A stretch of DNA of 64,000 nucleotides from Trochalopteron elliotii (lineage: Eukaryota; Chordata; Aves; Passeriformes; Leiothrichidae), in NCBI GenBank assembly GCA_024734555.1, contig JANPWX010000081.1, positions 774,452 to 838,451 on the forward strand, read 5' to 3'. Positions 11,291 to 24,182 of the stretch are shown here, one piece after another. Made by a program: the position numbers and the translations under genes. The notes beneath the pieces were generated by a model. It ran no database searches, was not told where the DNA came from, and was given only the letters and a program-made list of their open reading frames with translations. Each line of letters opens with the position of its first letter. Positions within the stretch are counted from its first letter, which is position 1.

Positions 11291-12834
11291 AGGTTTTATT
11301 GGATCTCTACCTGAATCTTATTTCTATACAGTTTGATCAATATTACAGGAGGAAATGACTAGGAGAGTGTCCAGAGGGAATTGTCATATTCATTATCCAG
11401 GGTGCTAATCAATGCATTTAAGCACACAAGCTGGCCTATGGACAGTCTTGGGAGATTCTCTAGACTCTTCAAAATTCCCAGATGGAGACATTCTTGAAAT
11501 AATCAAATACTTAATTTTGTATATGTCTTGGAGTTCAGTCAATGACCTGGTTTCACATCTATCTGCTATTTCAAGCCAGTCCATTTTCACATCTGTGCAC
11601 AGAACCTTTGGCACATTCCAGGACTACCTAGGGAACCTATGACTTGATACACTGAATGTGAATATAGACATAAGTCTGATAAACAGCTACTAACTGTAGA
11701 ATAACTTGATTTCCATACTCAAATCTCTCTTATAACTTCAAGCTTATGAATCTCAAAGCTTTTACTGCACTAAACTTGCTAGCTTTGGAAGCAGAGCAAT
11801 GACCCTCTGCTGGAGAGGATTTAAGCCTAAAAGGCATCCAGTTAAACTATGAAACATAAAATTTCATCACTTGTCCTTCAAAACATCTCTCAGAGGTATT
11901 AGGCTGTGTATTGCTTATAAATGCAGTAAGTACTAGCTGTGATTTTAGTTACCTTTTAGTTAACTTAAAATGTCACTGACACTTTTTTATATCCTTGGCA
12001 GGGCTCAGTGACATCCTTTTTATAGTAGTTCTGTCAACAAATAGCTTCCTTTTTATCACCATGATATGTTCTTTTGGGTGTTATTTGCAGTCATCTTCTT
12101 GGACACTTTTGAATGGAATAATCAAGCGCAGCCTTTTCTCAGTAACATGTACATGTTTGAAGATGAAGTTTATTTCCTTTCACCATCCTTTGCTCTACCA
12201 GGGAGCATAGGACCTCAAAAAAGGTGCCTGTCTTTGTTCCTCTCACTCTTGTTTTGTTCTTGTTCAGTGGCATGAACAAATAATAGTATGAAAGCCCCAA
12301 GGGGTAGACACAATATGCAGTATTCAGTCTGCAGAGAAAAATCAGTTCAAGAGCACCACAATTAAATTAATAATGCTGCTTACACGATGTACCTAAAGAA
12401 TCCTGCAGATAAGATTTAAAAGTTTCAATATCTTCCAATGGACATAACCATCAATTGTTAATGTAGCTGACTTCCTTTGTAAGGCAGTCTGAATACTGCT
12501 TCTGAATTCTGAATTGAGTAGCCATCAATAAGTGAAACCTGTACTTTTCCTTTCTTACACATTGGATTGTATCATATTCACCTGTCCCCCCTCCTTCCAA
12601 GAGGTCCCAAACAAAACACCTTGAATTCTGATATAGTAACTTTGCTAGCAGACTTTGTTTTTTGCTGTTGCACTTTCTATATAGATTTTCTTCTTATATG
12701 TGAGACAAAAATTTACTCGTCTCATTTTACATATGAGACAAAATCTTACTCTGTTTTAATTTTCTTAGATTTCTTCTTTACTTTTTATTATTTCTTCTGT
12801 TCTCTTTCCTATTTCTTTTCCTATTTAATACCAC
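11291..12834. other. No gene seen; small diverged tandem pair
   Basis: Unique AT-rich sequence. A diverged pair of about 34 bp repeats lies at 12694-12760 (each with 'gagacaaaa...ttact..tct'). Frames at 11405-12275 and 12567-12839 have no recognisable domain. Confidence 0.5.
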
Positions 12835-12978
12835 CCTGAGATTAGCTCAGTTGGTTAGATTATGGTGCTAATAATATCAAGGTGGTGAGTTCAATTCCTG
12901 TTACAGGCCATTTGTTTAAGAGTTGAAGTTGATGATCCTTGTGGGTCTCTTTCAAATCAGAATATTCTGTGAATCCTT
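12835..12978 (+). mobile_element. tRNA-Ile-derived SINE with CR1-like 3' tail (TguSINE1-like)
   Basis: The head (about 12835-12910) resembles tRNA-Ile. It has a perfect A box, tagctcagttgg, at 12843-12854. The anticodon loop ctaataa has AAT at 12870-12872, and an eroded B box, gagttcaattcc, lies around 12888-12899. After the 'acaggcca' end of the tRNA part comes a tail reading 'gttgatgatccttgtgggtc', then 'agaatattctgtgaatcc', closely resembling a CR1 3' end. SINEs with this structure are known in songbirds (TguSINE1 of zebra finch) and are thought to be copied by CR1 machinery that recognises the shared tail. The head has substitutions that would spoil tRNA pairing, so it is not a working tRNA gene. 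An extra 'ttttctgtgaatcttta' follows at about 12987. Confidence 0.9.
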
Positions 12979-15900
12979 ACCAACATTTTCTGTGAATCTT
13001 TACTTTGCCCAACTCCTGGTTTCTTGCATCTGCATTTTCATTTGAACTACCACAGCCATTTATGCAATAAAGCTAATTCTATTTGACTGTAGGAGGGATA
13101 TTTGACCTGTATTAGGGATACGTTGGAAAAGATTGTTTTTTTTTTAATTGGACAGTTCACTACTGTCATTGTTGATTTTCTAATCTGTTTTCTGCAAGAA
13201 TTTTGCTAACTCTGTCCACCAAATTTGTATTTGACAGTGTAAGGTAACCCCACTGAAAGAGATCTCTTAGAACCCAAAGCCTCTTAGCACAGATAACCAG
13301 GTAGCCATGTCAGGTAATCCTTCTCATGAACTTCTTTTCTGTCTTTCTGATATAACCATTTTCATTTTTTTCATATTCAGTTGCATTACGTCCTGTTACA
13401 AAAAAGTGACAACACACCTGTAGTACTTGTTTTGTATTTTTATTAAATTTCTTAGGGCAAAAAGTACCAAACTCTATGGGATTTTAAGATGTATTTATTG
13501 CATATAAAAAAGCCCACAGAAAATCAACACTTGATTGTGAGTTTTCATTTTCAGCACTTTTTGTCTGTCTGCTTAAACATTCAGCCCAAACTTTTCTTTC
13601 TACAAGATGTCATACCTATTAAATTTGGCCCAATGCTAATCTGAAGTGTATTATTTCCCATTTATTTTTTGAGTTTCATTATAAAAATACTGGTTTTATT
13701 TTTCTTTTCCATTCCATGTTAATTCTGTCCTGTTGGTCCCTTCTAACACAGCAATTTCCATTGAAAAGACATTTAACATATGCATGTGTGCAAAAGTGAA
13801 AATATTGGAATTATCATTTGCCATATCAGACATCAATATTTCAGTGAGAATTTCTTCACTCTCTCAGTAATCATCTTGAATTCATTCTTACTTTTCTCAA
13901 ATTTTGTATTAGTGGTTGTTTTACTGTATTATTTTCCTATGATTATTGCTGACACATTTTAATTTGAAACAGCATTGAGTAAGCCTCTTCATTTAAATCT
14001 TTACTTATTGGAATGATGCATAACTATCCCTAAAAATAATATAATTTGTCACACACTCTATGGTTTTTTCTTTTTCCAAGGCTTAAGGGGATTTCCTTTT
14101 AAACATTTGGCTCAAAATGTTTCCCAGTCCATGGAAATTTAATAACTAGTTCATTACAAGAAAGATATCTTGTAATATACAGTTTCTATCTCTCTTCATC
14201 ACATCTCTTTTTGTGCACTGAGAATTATGACCAAGTAGGCTGGTGTAGTTAGCGATTTCCTGGAAGTGATACAAATGAACAGTTGGACTGAAGAGTTGTA
14301 TTTTCAAATACATAATTCACTTAACTAAGATAAAGGGGCATTTTGGAATTTAAGACTTGAAATTACAGAGAGTTCCATTACTTATTGAGAGATAGTAATT
14401 TTTTAGTGGTGTGTTGGAAAATATGGTGAAATATTCATACTACATTGCACACTGGAAAATGTGCTATTGTAAAAGATAGACAAGAAAATATGTTTCAGAA
14501 ATATGTTGTTTACAAGTTGTTTTGTGGGCTCATTTAGGAATTAGCTGGGGATTTTTTTTGAGATTCAAGGAATAATTTAAAAAGTTCTTAATCTCCAAAT
14601 CCACTAGTTTCTTTCCTTAGTTCAACATTTCAAAGCATCAAAATCACATTGTTCAAAGAGCATTTTCTCTCTTTTCTACTTTTCTGCTGTAGCAGTTAAA
14701 AAAATCTGAGTTTCCTATTTAGGTACAACATAAAATTGCATAATGTCTGGGAGGTCATTATAAATTGTCTTTGAAACTCCATTTTTCATTGCTGTTCTTA
14801 AAGATGAGGTTGTTTTCTTCAAGAAAGAAAGGAAACAGAGGGTAAAATCAGAACCTGAGAAAGACAAGGAAAGTTAGCTAATTTTCCCTATAGACCCACT
14901 ATTTAAATGTCTTAAGGAAGTCAGGTTGAAAGCTGAAAGAGTCAAACAACTGATATAATCAGAATATCCTGTGGAACAGGAGCCCAGAGGACTATAAAAG
15001 CTAGAAAAAAAAGGAAGTTGCTGGAAAAGAAAATAAGAATGTCAGGTCGGGTTTGTATTATTCTTCCTGAAGTGTAGTTACATGATGTGAATCAAATTAA
15101 TGACAGTTTAACTCTGCAGCATGAAATAAAGATTTCTGAAGGCAGTGAAGCAAACTGAATGCAATGCTATTATTTCTTGAGTTTCTGCACAGAAATATGA
15201 GGCACCATAAGACAGATTAAAAACTTCAGAGACTAATTAGATATTCAGTAGAACTTCTCATGCTGTGCTTATTTTTAAAACATCAGTGTTTTACATTTAA
15301 GGAATAAAGCAATATCTTTTTTTATTTGTTTGTTTGAGCTAGGTATACCAATAGCTTTAAACCATCTGGGAAGCAGAAACATTTGCAGCTAAGATTTCAT
15401 TGATTCTATGTTTAACCCAGCTTAACTGTTTTCTAATTTTAATGCCAATAAGAACATTAAGATTGAAAAATCAAACCCTCAGATTTAGGAAATGTCAGAA
15501 TTAAGATTGCCCATGCAAATTTTATTTAGGCTTTGTGAGCATACATTATGATATAATCTTTAATTTTTTTGATACAATCTTTAGTTCTTCCACAGGACAC
15601 CTGCCTCACTCAGGGCACATGCTTACACCTTAGACATTTTTTCAATATTTCTCTTTTCTCTTATCATTCAATATGTGGCTCTGGAGTTTATTTACCACAT
15701 GTTATCTTAACTTTGCACTGAAAGATGATTATTGACATCTTGATTTTTTAAGGATTTCACTACCAGAACAGCTGGTACTCATAAAGCATTAATCAATTTG
15801 TCTTCACAACAATATATAATTTTTTCAGGGTGCATCCATCTCATTTGTCCCTTGCCTTCTTGTCCTCCCCAGTCATCCCAGCTTTTTTGCTCTCATTCTC

Positions 15901-16912
15901 TGCCATACTTACTCCCTTCTGTTCCAGTTTTCTTATCTCCCTTCTTACCACAGGACACTCTCATGTTACTTCTTCTCCATTCCTCACTCTCTCAAGTGTC
16001 AGCCTGTTTTCTTCTTCCCCTCCAGGCCACAAAGCTCTCCTTTGTTCACAGCTCTCTTCTTCCCTATTCCACAGACACAGACACACTCCTCACTGTCAGA
16101 ACAGCAGCTCTCCTGGTTGTCTTTATGAATGTTGTCTTCTAGCATGGCATCTTGAAAGCCAGATTCATATTTGGAAGCAAAGCCTTGGCCAAATTCCGCA
16201 ATGTAAAACAGACACCATTTTCAGCGAATTTCATTGGCAAACTTTAACAGACCTCTACCGTTTTTTTAAACATGCATAAAGCAGTTTTAGGAAGTGAGAA
16301 AATCAGGAAAAAAAATGAGGACAGCAAAAGACATAATCTGCTGGATGATGGAAGGTGTTCCCAAATTAGCATTCGTACAAACACAGGCTGTGAGCAGTCC
16401 CATGTCTCAAGACTCACTTGTAGTCAGGCACCGTATGCAGCCCTACTTCTCTCAGGCCCAGACTGCTCCAGACATCCAGTGAAACTCAAACCCATTGCCA
16501 CAACACAGAAAAGTAGAATTCATCAGGTAAGAAGCAATACTTTGCAAAAAATGGATCAGTCCCTCAAGCTTTTTCTCAGAAAACTGCACAGGTTTTGATG
16601 GATAAATTTCAAATAAATGCATATAGAACAGTTCAGGTTAATATCGTTAAATTCTGGTGAGTTTATGGAAAGCATAAATACTGAACATTTTACGGAAATT
16701 TAAACATAGGTGTTATTTCCAAGCCTGCATCTCATGCAAGTCTGAATATGATTCCATGTGTGAAATTATATTAGTTATATAAATCCTTTATAATATATTC
16801 CTGTCAACCATAAATTCTAAGCATTTATGCAGTGGTTTTCTACATCAAGACCTGTGGCAGAAACTGAATAGAATTGAGAGACTGGGACTAGAGAGAAAGT
16901 GTGGGAGAAAAA
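12979..16912. other. AT-rich stretch, no gene seen
   Basis: About 3.9 kb without a recognised element. The part 15830-16080 is pyrimidine-rich on the plus strand (many ctt/tcc runs), which creates the serine/leucine-rich frames at 15798-16142 and 15830-16279. Neither has a recognisable domain. Confidence 0.5.
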
Positions 16913-16915
16913 AAA

Positions 16916-17000
16916 AGAAAGGGAAGGAAGGAAGGAAGGAAGGAAGGAAGGAAGGAAGGAAGGAAGGAAGGAAGGAAGGAAGGAAGGAAGGAAGGAAGGA
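16916..17000. repeat. (GGAA)n tetranucleotide microsatellite, about 20 units
   Basis: Uninterrupted GGAA units from about 16921 to 17000, preceded by an impure purine stretch (agaaaaaaaaagaaaggg). The proline/serine/phenylalanine-rich minus-strand frames over it are artefacts. Confidence 0.98.
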
Positions 17001-19937
17001 TAAGCAATTAGAAATACAACTGAAACGGTTTGTACCTGTTCTTTCACTATTCCCCAAGAATCTACATTGAACTGACAGGGCCAGTACAGATCGTGATCAG
17101 CCTTGAGTCTGGCCCAGTAACAGATGTTTTAGGTCTTACACAGAAGGGGGGAAAACATATAATTATTCAGATTCACCAGGGAGTGTTTTATTGAATAAAA
17201 GTCTGGAAGTAACATTAAGGCATCAGCTCACAATGAATTAAATAGCCTTTGCACTGCAGCACCAGACATTGCACATGCAGTTTTTGAGTGATATTCTCAC
17301 AAACCTGTGCATTTCAGTTATATTTCTAAATACTTATTTTGCTGGGGAAAAAAAAAGGTAACGAGAAGGATACCATATACTGGCAGTGTAGTTTTCTCCC
17401 AGTTCTAATTAGTGGTTATTTGAGAGCTTCCATCTTACTCAAAGCTTGCAAGGAGAGCAGGCACATATCACTGGATTATCTATGGAGTACAGAAATTGTG
17501 AACTGTAAACTGGATCCTTCCACCCTACTTTGTCTTCTGGCTGATATTGTCTTCTTTACCTGTACTCTTTTTATTACAGCAATTTCAAAATGTATTTCTT
17601 AGACTGACAAGATTTATACAGAGAAAGTGACCTAGAAATCCAAAAATACCAAATTGTATGATTACAATTATAAGAATTTAAAAAATATCCTCACTATAAT
17701 AGAAAGATGATCACAGAATAAGAACATAGACAAGAAGAACAGAAAAGGTCAGTGTTACTCACAGTATCCAACCGGAGAAACTGGTCATCTTGGAAATTTC
17801 AGTCCTTTGTAATTCTGAGAGAAATATGAGAAGGTTTTATAGGAGTTTTAAATATGATAGATACCTTATGACTATAGAATTGACCAAAGATTCATAAGTA
17901 ATATGCATTTAAATGAATAAAATTAAACTTTTAGGAATTCTTTACTGGCTGAAAAAATAATCAAATTCAACCAGTATAAATGGCTATTTATCTTTAAGGG
18001 ACAGGACATTAACTGAAAGGGCTCACTCAGAAAATGAGTCACACTCAGATTAGTAACACACTACCTAAGACTTGTCCTGCACCAGGAAAGTTTTTTCTTC
18101 TGTGTTTTTGGCTGCCATGAACAGAAAAACCTACCACAAAATTTGCTTGAAACTGACACTGAAATTTATTAGGCTTAAGAGTCTTAAAAAGATATTATAG
18201 GACTACTACAAATCATATCCAAATAATACAGCAAAAGAATTTTTCTCTTTACCAATTGAACATATAAATAATCAATGTTCTTCTACATATGAATAATTTT
18301 AGTATGAAAACCTTATAGAAAAATATATTTAGTGTACACTAATACTGTGCACTTTAGGAGGTCTCCACTGAATTTTCTAACCCTTTAACATAATTTTAAT
18401 AAAAATTTCTATGAATTCCCCATTCCAATCTTTCGCTAATTAACTCTGAGCAAATGACACAGAGATCAGAAGAGAATATTAAATTACAAAGGAAGCAACG
18501 CTTACAACTTTGTAGTGCCTTTTAGAACATGAATAACATTTCAACCAAGTCAGATCTATGAAAGTCACCTTGCACAGGCTGAGCAGCAGGAATAAAACAT
18601 GAACTGCGGCCTTTAAAATATAGAGTATCATTGAAAAATAACATCCTCCTAGTAATATTTTTGTATTAATATACTTTCTGATATAGGCAGAACAATACTG
18701 TTTTAGGGCAGCCTTTAAAATTGAAAAGGAATGTGCATAGATATTTTTCAAAGTATTTAAATTTCTTATTGAAGTTACACTTAGACTCCTCCCACAGTCT
18801 TATGCCAGAAGGAAACCACATTAACTAGGACAATACTTCTCCAAAATTTTTTATGGTCCAAGGTGAGAGTGATACAAGATGTTCTTAATTTCCAAATAAA
18901 AAAAAATTGGGGAAAATAATTTTTATTCTTTCATAGTAAATCTCAACAACCAATTTAACTATGTAACCAGAAATATTTATATCATTCTCTTCATATTTAC
19001 TATAAAGTTCACGGTGGTGTTCATTAAGCTGGACTAGAAATACAAAAACCTGTTGCCAAAATAATAATAAAAAACTCTTTATTGCTAAATGGGCATTAAA
19101 CATTTCTCTACTTCATTGCTGTGATTTAAATATTCCTTATTTTGTTGCCCTTTCTCACAACACCTTGTCAAAAATGTTTCAGGTATTCCCAATAAATTAT
19201 TCTTTTTACTTTTCCTTCTTTCTTGAATGCTTCAACTGCTGCAACATTCTCATTGAAGATATAATAAAAAAGAACAACTTTTTCACCAATAGAGCTAATC
19301 ATAATAAGTTCAGATTATGAATATAAAATGCATTTTTCCCCAAATTATCAGTCTTATAAACTCTATAGAGTCAAATATACTTTTTCCTTTTCTCCGGTCT
19401 TTCATTCTTTAATTTTATTGCAATTAAGAAAGAGTTTATGTAAGCTAAGTTAGACACTAATTTACACATTCCAAAATTCTATTTCGGAAGACAACCACAA
19501 GTTGATTTTGCTTCCAATAATAAATAATGTTTACTTTATTTTGGTTTTAGAATATAAATAAATAGGGCATAAATTCCCATTTTTTAAAGTAAAGTGTATT
19601 TGATTAATTTAGGATTAGATTATTTTTAATGCATTTTATTACATTAAAATCATTTGGCTGATCTTGGAAGTTTTTAGGTAAACATATTGCATGAATCTAA
19701 TAAACTCTGTCAGTAATTTTCTCATCAAGAATTACCAATTTTAACAGAAAATCTGAGAGCATCTATATAAATATTTTAATTCTGTGCTTCAACTTCTCAT
19801 TATAGAGCTAATATTAAATTTTAGATTGTTTTGTAAGTTATATTTTAATCTCATTGTATGCAGTGTTTAAGTCACTTTCATTAATATTAGTTGTTTTTTC
19901 AAAATTCTTGGAGAAGTTATTTTCAATTGCTTTGAAA

Positions 19938-19939
<2 letters not shown>
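17001..19939. other. AT-rich stretch, no gene seen
   Basis: About 2.9 kb of very AT-rich sequence. Short frames at 17339-17602, 18479-18751 and 18885-19103 carry no recognisable feature. Confidence 0.55.

Positions 19940-19981
<42 letters not shown>
19940..19981 (+). repeat. Pure poly(A) run, 42 bases
   Basis: Forty-two uninterrupted A residues. No CR1, SINE or recognisable transcript-like sequence precedes it, and I see no flanking target duplication. It may be a simple mononucleotide repeat, with a length that depends on sequencing quality. Confidence 0.95.
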
Positions 19982-19984
<3 letters not shown>

Positions 19985-22900
19985 TCAACTGTTCATATTT
20001 CCAGTTATCAACCTTCCAGGACACTTACAAGTATCAACCCCCCCAAATCACTAACAGATGTCACCATGCAAAATGAAATAAAATGGAAGCGTAAGAAACC
20101 AAAATTTTACTGAAAGACATGAAAATCAGCATTTTATCCTTCTACCTCCTATATATGTACAAACAAAAATGTGTGAAGGTCACTGTTCATCAAGTCTGTT
20201 GTAACCTTATGGTATAGAGTATGTGTGTTTGAAACACTCAAGGATAGAGATATCTCACCTTTGGATGAGTGGCAGAGAGTTTGGACATAATACACACATT
20301 CAAAAAATTATTTATGAGAGATGTTTTATCAGTGCAACATATCTCTATTCTATATAAAAATCTTACCTTGAATTTTCTTTCATTTATTGATATCAACATA
20401 ATATGTCTGAAGAAGAAGCATAATTGCCTGTCTTAATGGTAGCACCTACTAGTTGCTGTTGACATAAACAGTGTGTCAAGTCCTATACGAGCACAGAAAG
20501 TCAATCCATTCCACAAAGGTTTACATTCACAGTATGAAACAGAAGATAACCCGTGAAATACTGCTACAAAATATTTTGTTTAGAATTGCGAAATACATTT
20601 TTTCCTCCCACTAAATGGCAAAATAAAAGGTTAATAATGGGACCTCTATTATTATTGTTGATACTAATTATTTTTATTTTTGTTATAACCACTGCTGCTC
20701 CTACTGCTACTGCTACTACTATTCAAGCCCATTTATAGCAGCTCACTAAAAGTGACATTAATTGCAAGCAAGGAACATCTTTTGTAACATCTTTAGTTAC
20801 ACATTAGCAATAATTTATGTCTACCTGACCTACAGAAGGAAATGGATTTCTTATATATGGTATGTCTGTTCTGCTGCTGATAGGAAAAGCAGAGATTCTG
20901 GGTTCTTCAGAAGGAGCAGTATGGTATGTATTGATCAGTATGCCATGGCTTAAACATTGAAAAAGGTTTAAATGTTTTGAATACTTAAGTTCATGCTGCT
21001 AGTGGGACAGTTTTAGCATCAAGGCAGTTGTATATTTGTATTTAGGGGAGGTAAATTGACATTTATAAAGGTATCTCTAAGTAAAACTGGAGCATACTCA
21101 TTGGAACAATTTCTGCAGCCAGTAACATTTTAAGTGTACTCTACTCCCTCGGGGTCAGGCAGAGAGTTTAATTATCCAGCTGTTAACTTTTCTAGCAGAT
21201 ATAAACAGACTTAAAAGTAAATTGTTAGTCAATCTGATAGTGTCTGTCCAGACCACGATGATAATTCATTCTCTTTTCTTACTCTGTTTTTCCAGACTTG
21301 GGGTCATGAACAGAACCTCATCAAAATGAATCCCAGAGGCAGAAAGACTTGTCCTTTGCCATTATCTAATAAAAGCATTATTTAACCTACACACTGCTCT
21401 TGCTTTTACCTAGTTTAAATTAGCATGATTACCTGACTGCTTTATTCTAATTGTTCCTTCTTTTTTGTCTGATCTTCACTATAGTAAGCTACAGGAAATA
21501 TTAATTCCTGTTTAAATAAACCCAACATTTGCATTTACCCATCTTTCAAACTTGAAACTCTTCTTGAATCTGCAGAGAGTTGGTTTATTGGATTCCAGCT
21601 GCTGATGACAGAAATAAGAGTTATTCCTCAATTTATTGTAAAACCTATTGTAATACCTATGTACCTACTGAGCAAAAGTAAGGAACGCTGCTTAAAGAGG
21701 TTGCTGGTGATCTTGGTGCTGCCACTGATATTTCTGGACTGAGAATTTGCAAGCTTACAAATTCCTAAAGGAATCAGTTGGAGAAAGAGTAGGATCTCAA
21801 AGAAGAGACCGTTGTTGTCAGAGGAAAGATTATGGATTTATTTCTTCTTTTACAAAATGCCATTCAACTTTTTCCAGATGTAATTTAGACAATAAACAGG
21901 AGCATAGGGAGCAGTAGTGTTTTAAACAGTAACTTTGTAAATGGTGGAGAAATTGCTGCAGTCTTCTTCCAGATCACACCAAAAGCCAAGAAGCAAAATA
22001 CAAGCAGATCTTTCAAGAGCTATGTCTGACAGAACCAGGGACAACCTCCTGGTCAGGAACAGGTAATAGTTAAAAGGTGGGCAAACCCACAGAATCTCAT
22101 CAGATCTTATGTTGGGGTACATATATTGCCCTTCAGTCTCCCAGAATCAAGAGGAAAGCTCACAGCAGACAGGCAGAAAGGATCTAGGAGAGCAGAATTG
22201 TATGGGTTCTCATGGCAGGCAAAAGTTTAAAGACTTCAAAGGTTTGAGCATGACACAAGCTGAGACAGAAACAGGAGGTGGTCCCCACACTGGTGGGACA
22301 GTCTTTGAGAAACCTGTTGTGGGGTGAAACAAAGAAGAAGTGTATATGATGGATAAAAGTCTGAATGAGCACACCAATTTCCATGCAAGAGGTTTTGATT
22401 TGAAGATGAGCACAGCTGCCAACTTTTGTTCATGTGAACAGTACATTCAGAAATACATTCCTGTGTTAGATATAAGAATTACTGCGTATATCGGGAAGGA
22501 CAGTACTTAAAAGAGAAACAAAGTGTTCTATTTGGGGTCATAAGTGGATGCAGAAAAAAACATCAGATGAAAACAAGTACAATAAAAATGTCTGAAAACA
22601 ATGTGAAATGGAAAAAATATTAACCTTGCTGTGGATATATGCAAATAACCAAGAGACTAATGTTAATTTAGTTTTATTATGTATTTTGGAATATGATAAC
22701 CTTGTTTAGGATGTCTTAGTAATTACTATGGGACCAATTCTTACTTTCTTAGTTGGAGGGAACAATGTTTTTCTCTTTGAAGAGTCCTGGTAAGGCCAGG
22801 TCCTTTACAGTTCTGTTTAAACTCAATTATATTTCATTCCAGCTGAAGCAATATACCTGCACTTTTTAATTTTTTCATACCATATTCCTTTGAACATGGG

Positions 22901-24007
22901 TTTAAAATTAATTGAGATTCACAGACACACAAGTAGTCTTGCAGAGATTGAAAAGTGAAGGAAAGTCTACACTTATTAAATAATAAAAAAGAAAAAAAGT
23001 ATTAAGATAATGAAGGTACATGACACAAAATTCAAGGGACAAGGATTGATCACAGCCTTTATTAATGATGTTTAGAAAGATATTCACTAGCATCAGCTAC
23101 TCTTCCCAGCAATATAACTAGCATGAGAAGAAACAGCAGCTTGAAAGAAAACACAAATATTTGTTTCTATTCCTATTGGGTACTAGTATTGAGTCATTGC
23201 ATGAAGAAAAAACCTTCCAGGAAACCAGGAATGGCAGGAACCTTAGGATAAATTAAAAACCTAAGATAACTTAAATCAGCTGAAGTAATTCATATTTCTG
23301 TAGGCTAAATAAAGCACTTTAGAACAAAAGGTGTATAATAGAAAACTACAGTGTTACTTTCTTAAAAAGCAAAGGTTTGGCTGGCAGTGCCACTATGATA
23401 AATACTCTCCTCTTCTGTCTGTGCTGCTGTGTTTCTGGGAGTCTGAGGCACAAATGGGGCAGGGAGGTTGGGGGGAACTATCAGGCCGTGAATGAAGGCT
23501 GCAGAGTTTGAATGTTATTTTCTTCCCCCCTCAAGGCATCTATTTTTACTTCTCATTTACTTGTCTAGTGCCTCAGAGAAAGTGCAGACAGTATGCTTAG
23601 TATATCAAAGCACGATCTGTCTGTGCTTTAATAATTACACTGTCTCTTGTAAAATAACTTTACAGTTGATTACCAAATTCTGCCTTCAGACAGCTCTGCT
23701 TTGCTCCTCCATGCAGAACCTTCACAGGTTGGTGGGGATGGCTCCACATTACAGTGAGGCCCCTCACTTACTGCAACAGGGAACATTAATAACTTCAGAG
23801 GTCAAACCTGCAATACCCTCTCAGTCTGCTTTAAATGTGAAATCCCAAATAAGACATCAATCCTGACTCCAAAGAGCATTTTGCAGTCTGAGGGCCAAAT
23901 TTCATCAAATTTCATCTAGTCTTTCAGAAGCACCAAGTTCCCTGACAACAGCAGAACTCACAATGAATGACAAAGACTGACAGGAGAGAGACCTTCCTCA
24001 TCAGAAA
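19982..24007. other. No gene seen; small trinucleotide run
   Basis: About 4 kb of unique-looking sequence. A short CTG/CTA trinucleotide run lies at 20691-20722. The part 21960-22440 is somewhat less AT-rich and gives overlapping frames on both strands, none with a recognisable domain. I could not assign it to a repeat family. Confidence 0.5.
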
Positions 24008-24182
24008 AATAAAAAAACCCAAAAAAACCCCAAAAAACCCCAACCAAAAAAAACCACCACAAAAACCCAAAAAACAAAACAAAACCCAAAACCAAACAAT
24101 CCCCTCCAAAAAACAAAAAAAAAAAAACAAGCCAAACCAAACCAAATCAAAACAAAACAAAACACCCAAACCAAAATAAAAA
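24008..24182. repeat. A/C-rich low-complexity tract (AAAAACCC-like)
   Basis: About 175 bases made almost only of A and C on the plus strand, with C3-C4 runs separated by A6-A7 near its left end (24018-24041). It resembles the tracts at 1068-1217 and 41281-41470. The lysine/proline/asparagine-rich and phenylalanine/glycine/tryptophan-rich frames over it are artefacts. Confidence 0.93.

Noticed and set aside
12835..12910. Possible tRNA-Ile gene
   Set aside because: The A box is perfect, but the B box and several stem positions are altered, and the CR1-like tail shows that it is the head of a SINE.
15830..16279. 149-codon plus-strand frame rich in serine and leucine
   Set aside because: It lies in a pyrimidine-rich stretch with a second overlapping frame at 15798-16142. 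No domain and no splice or start context.
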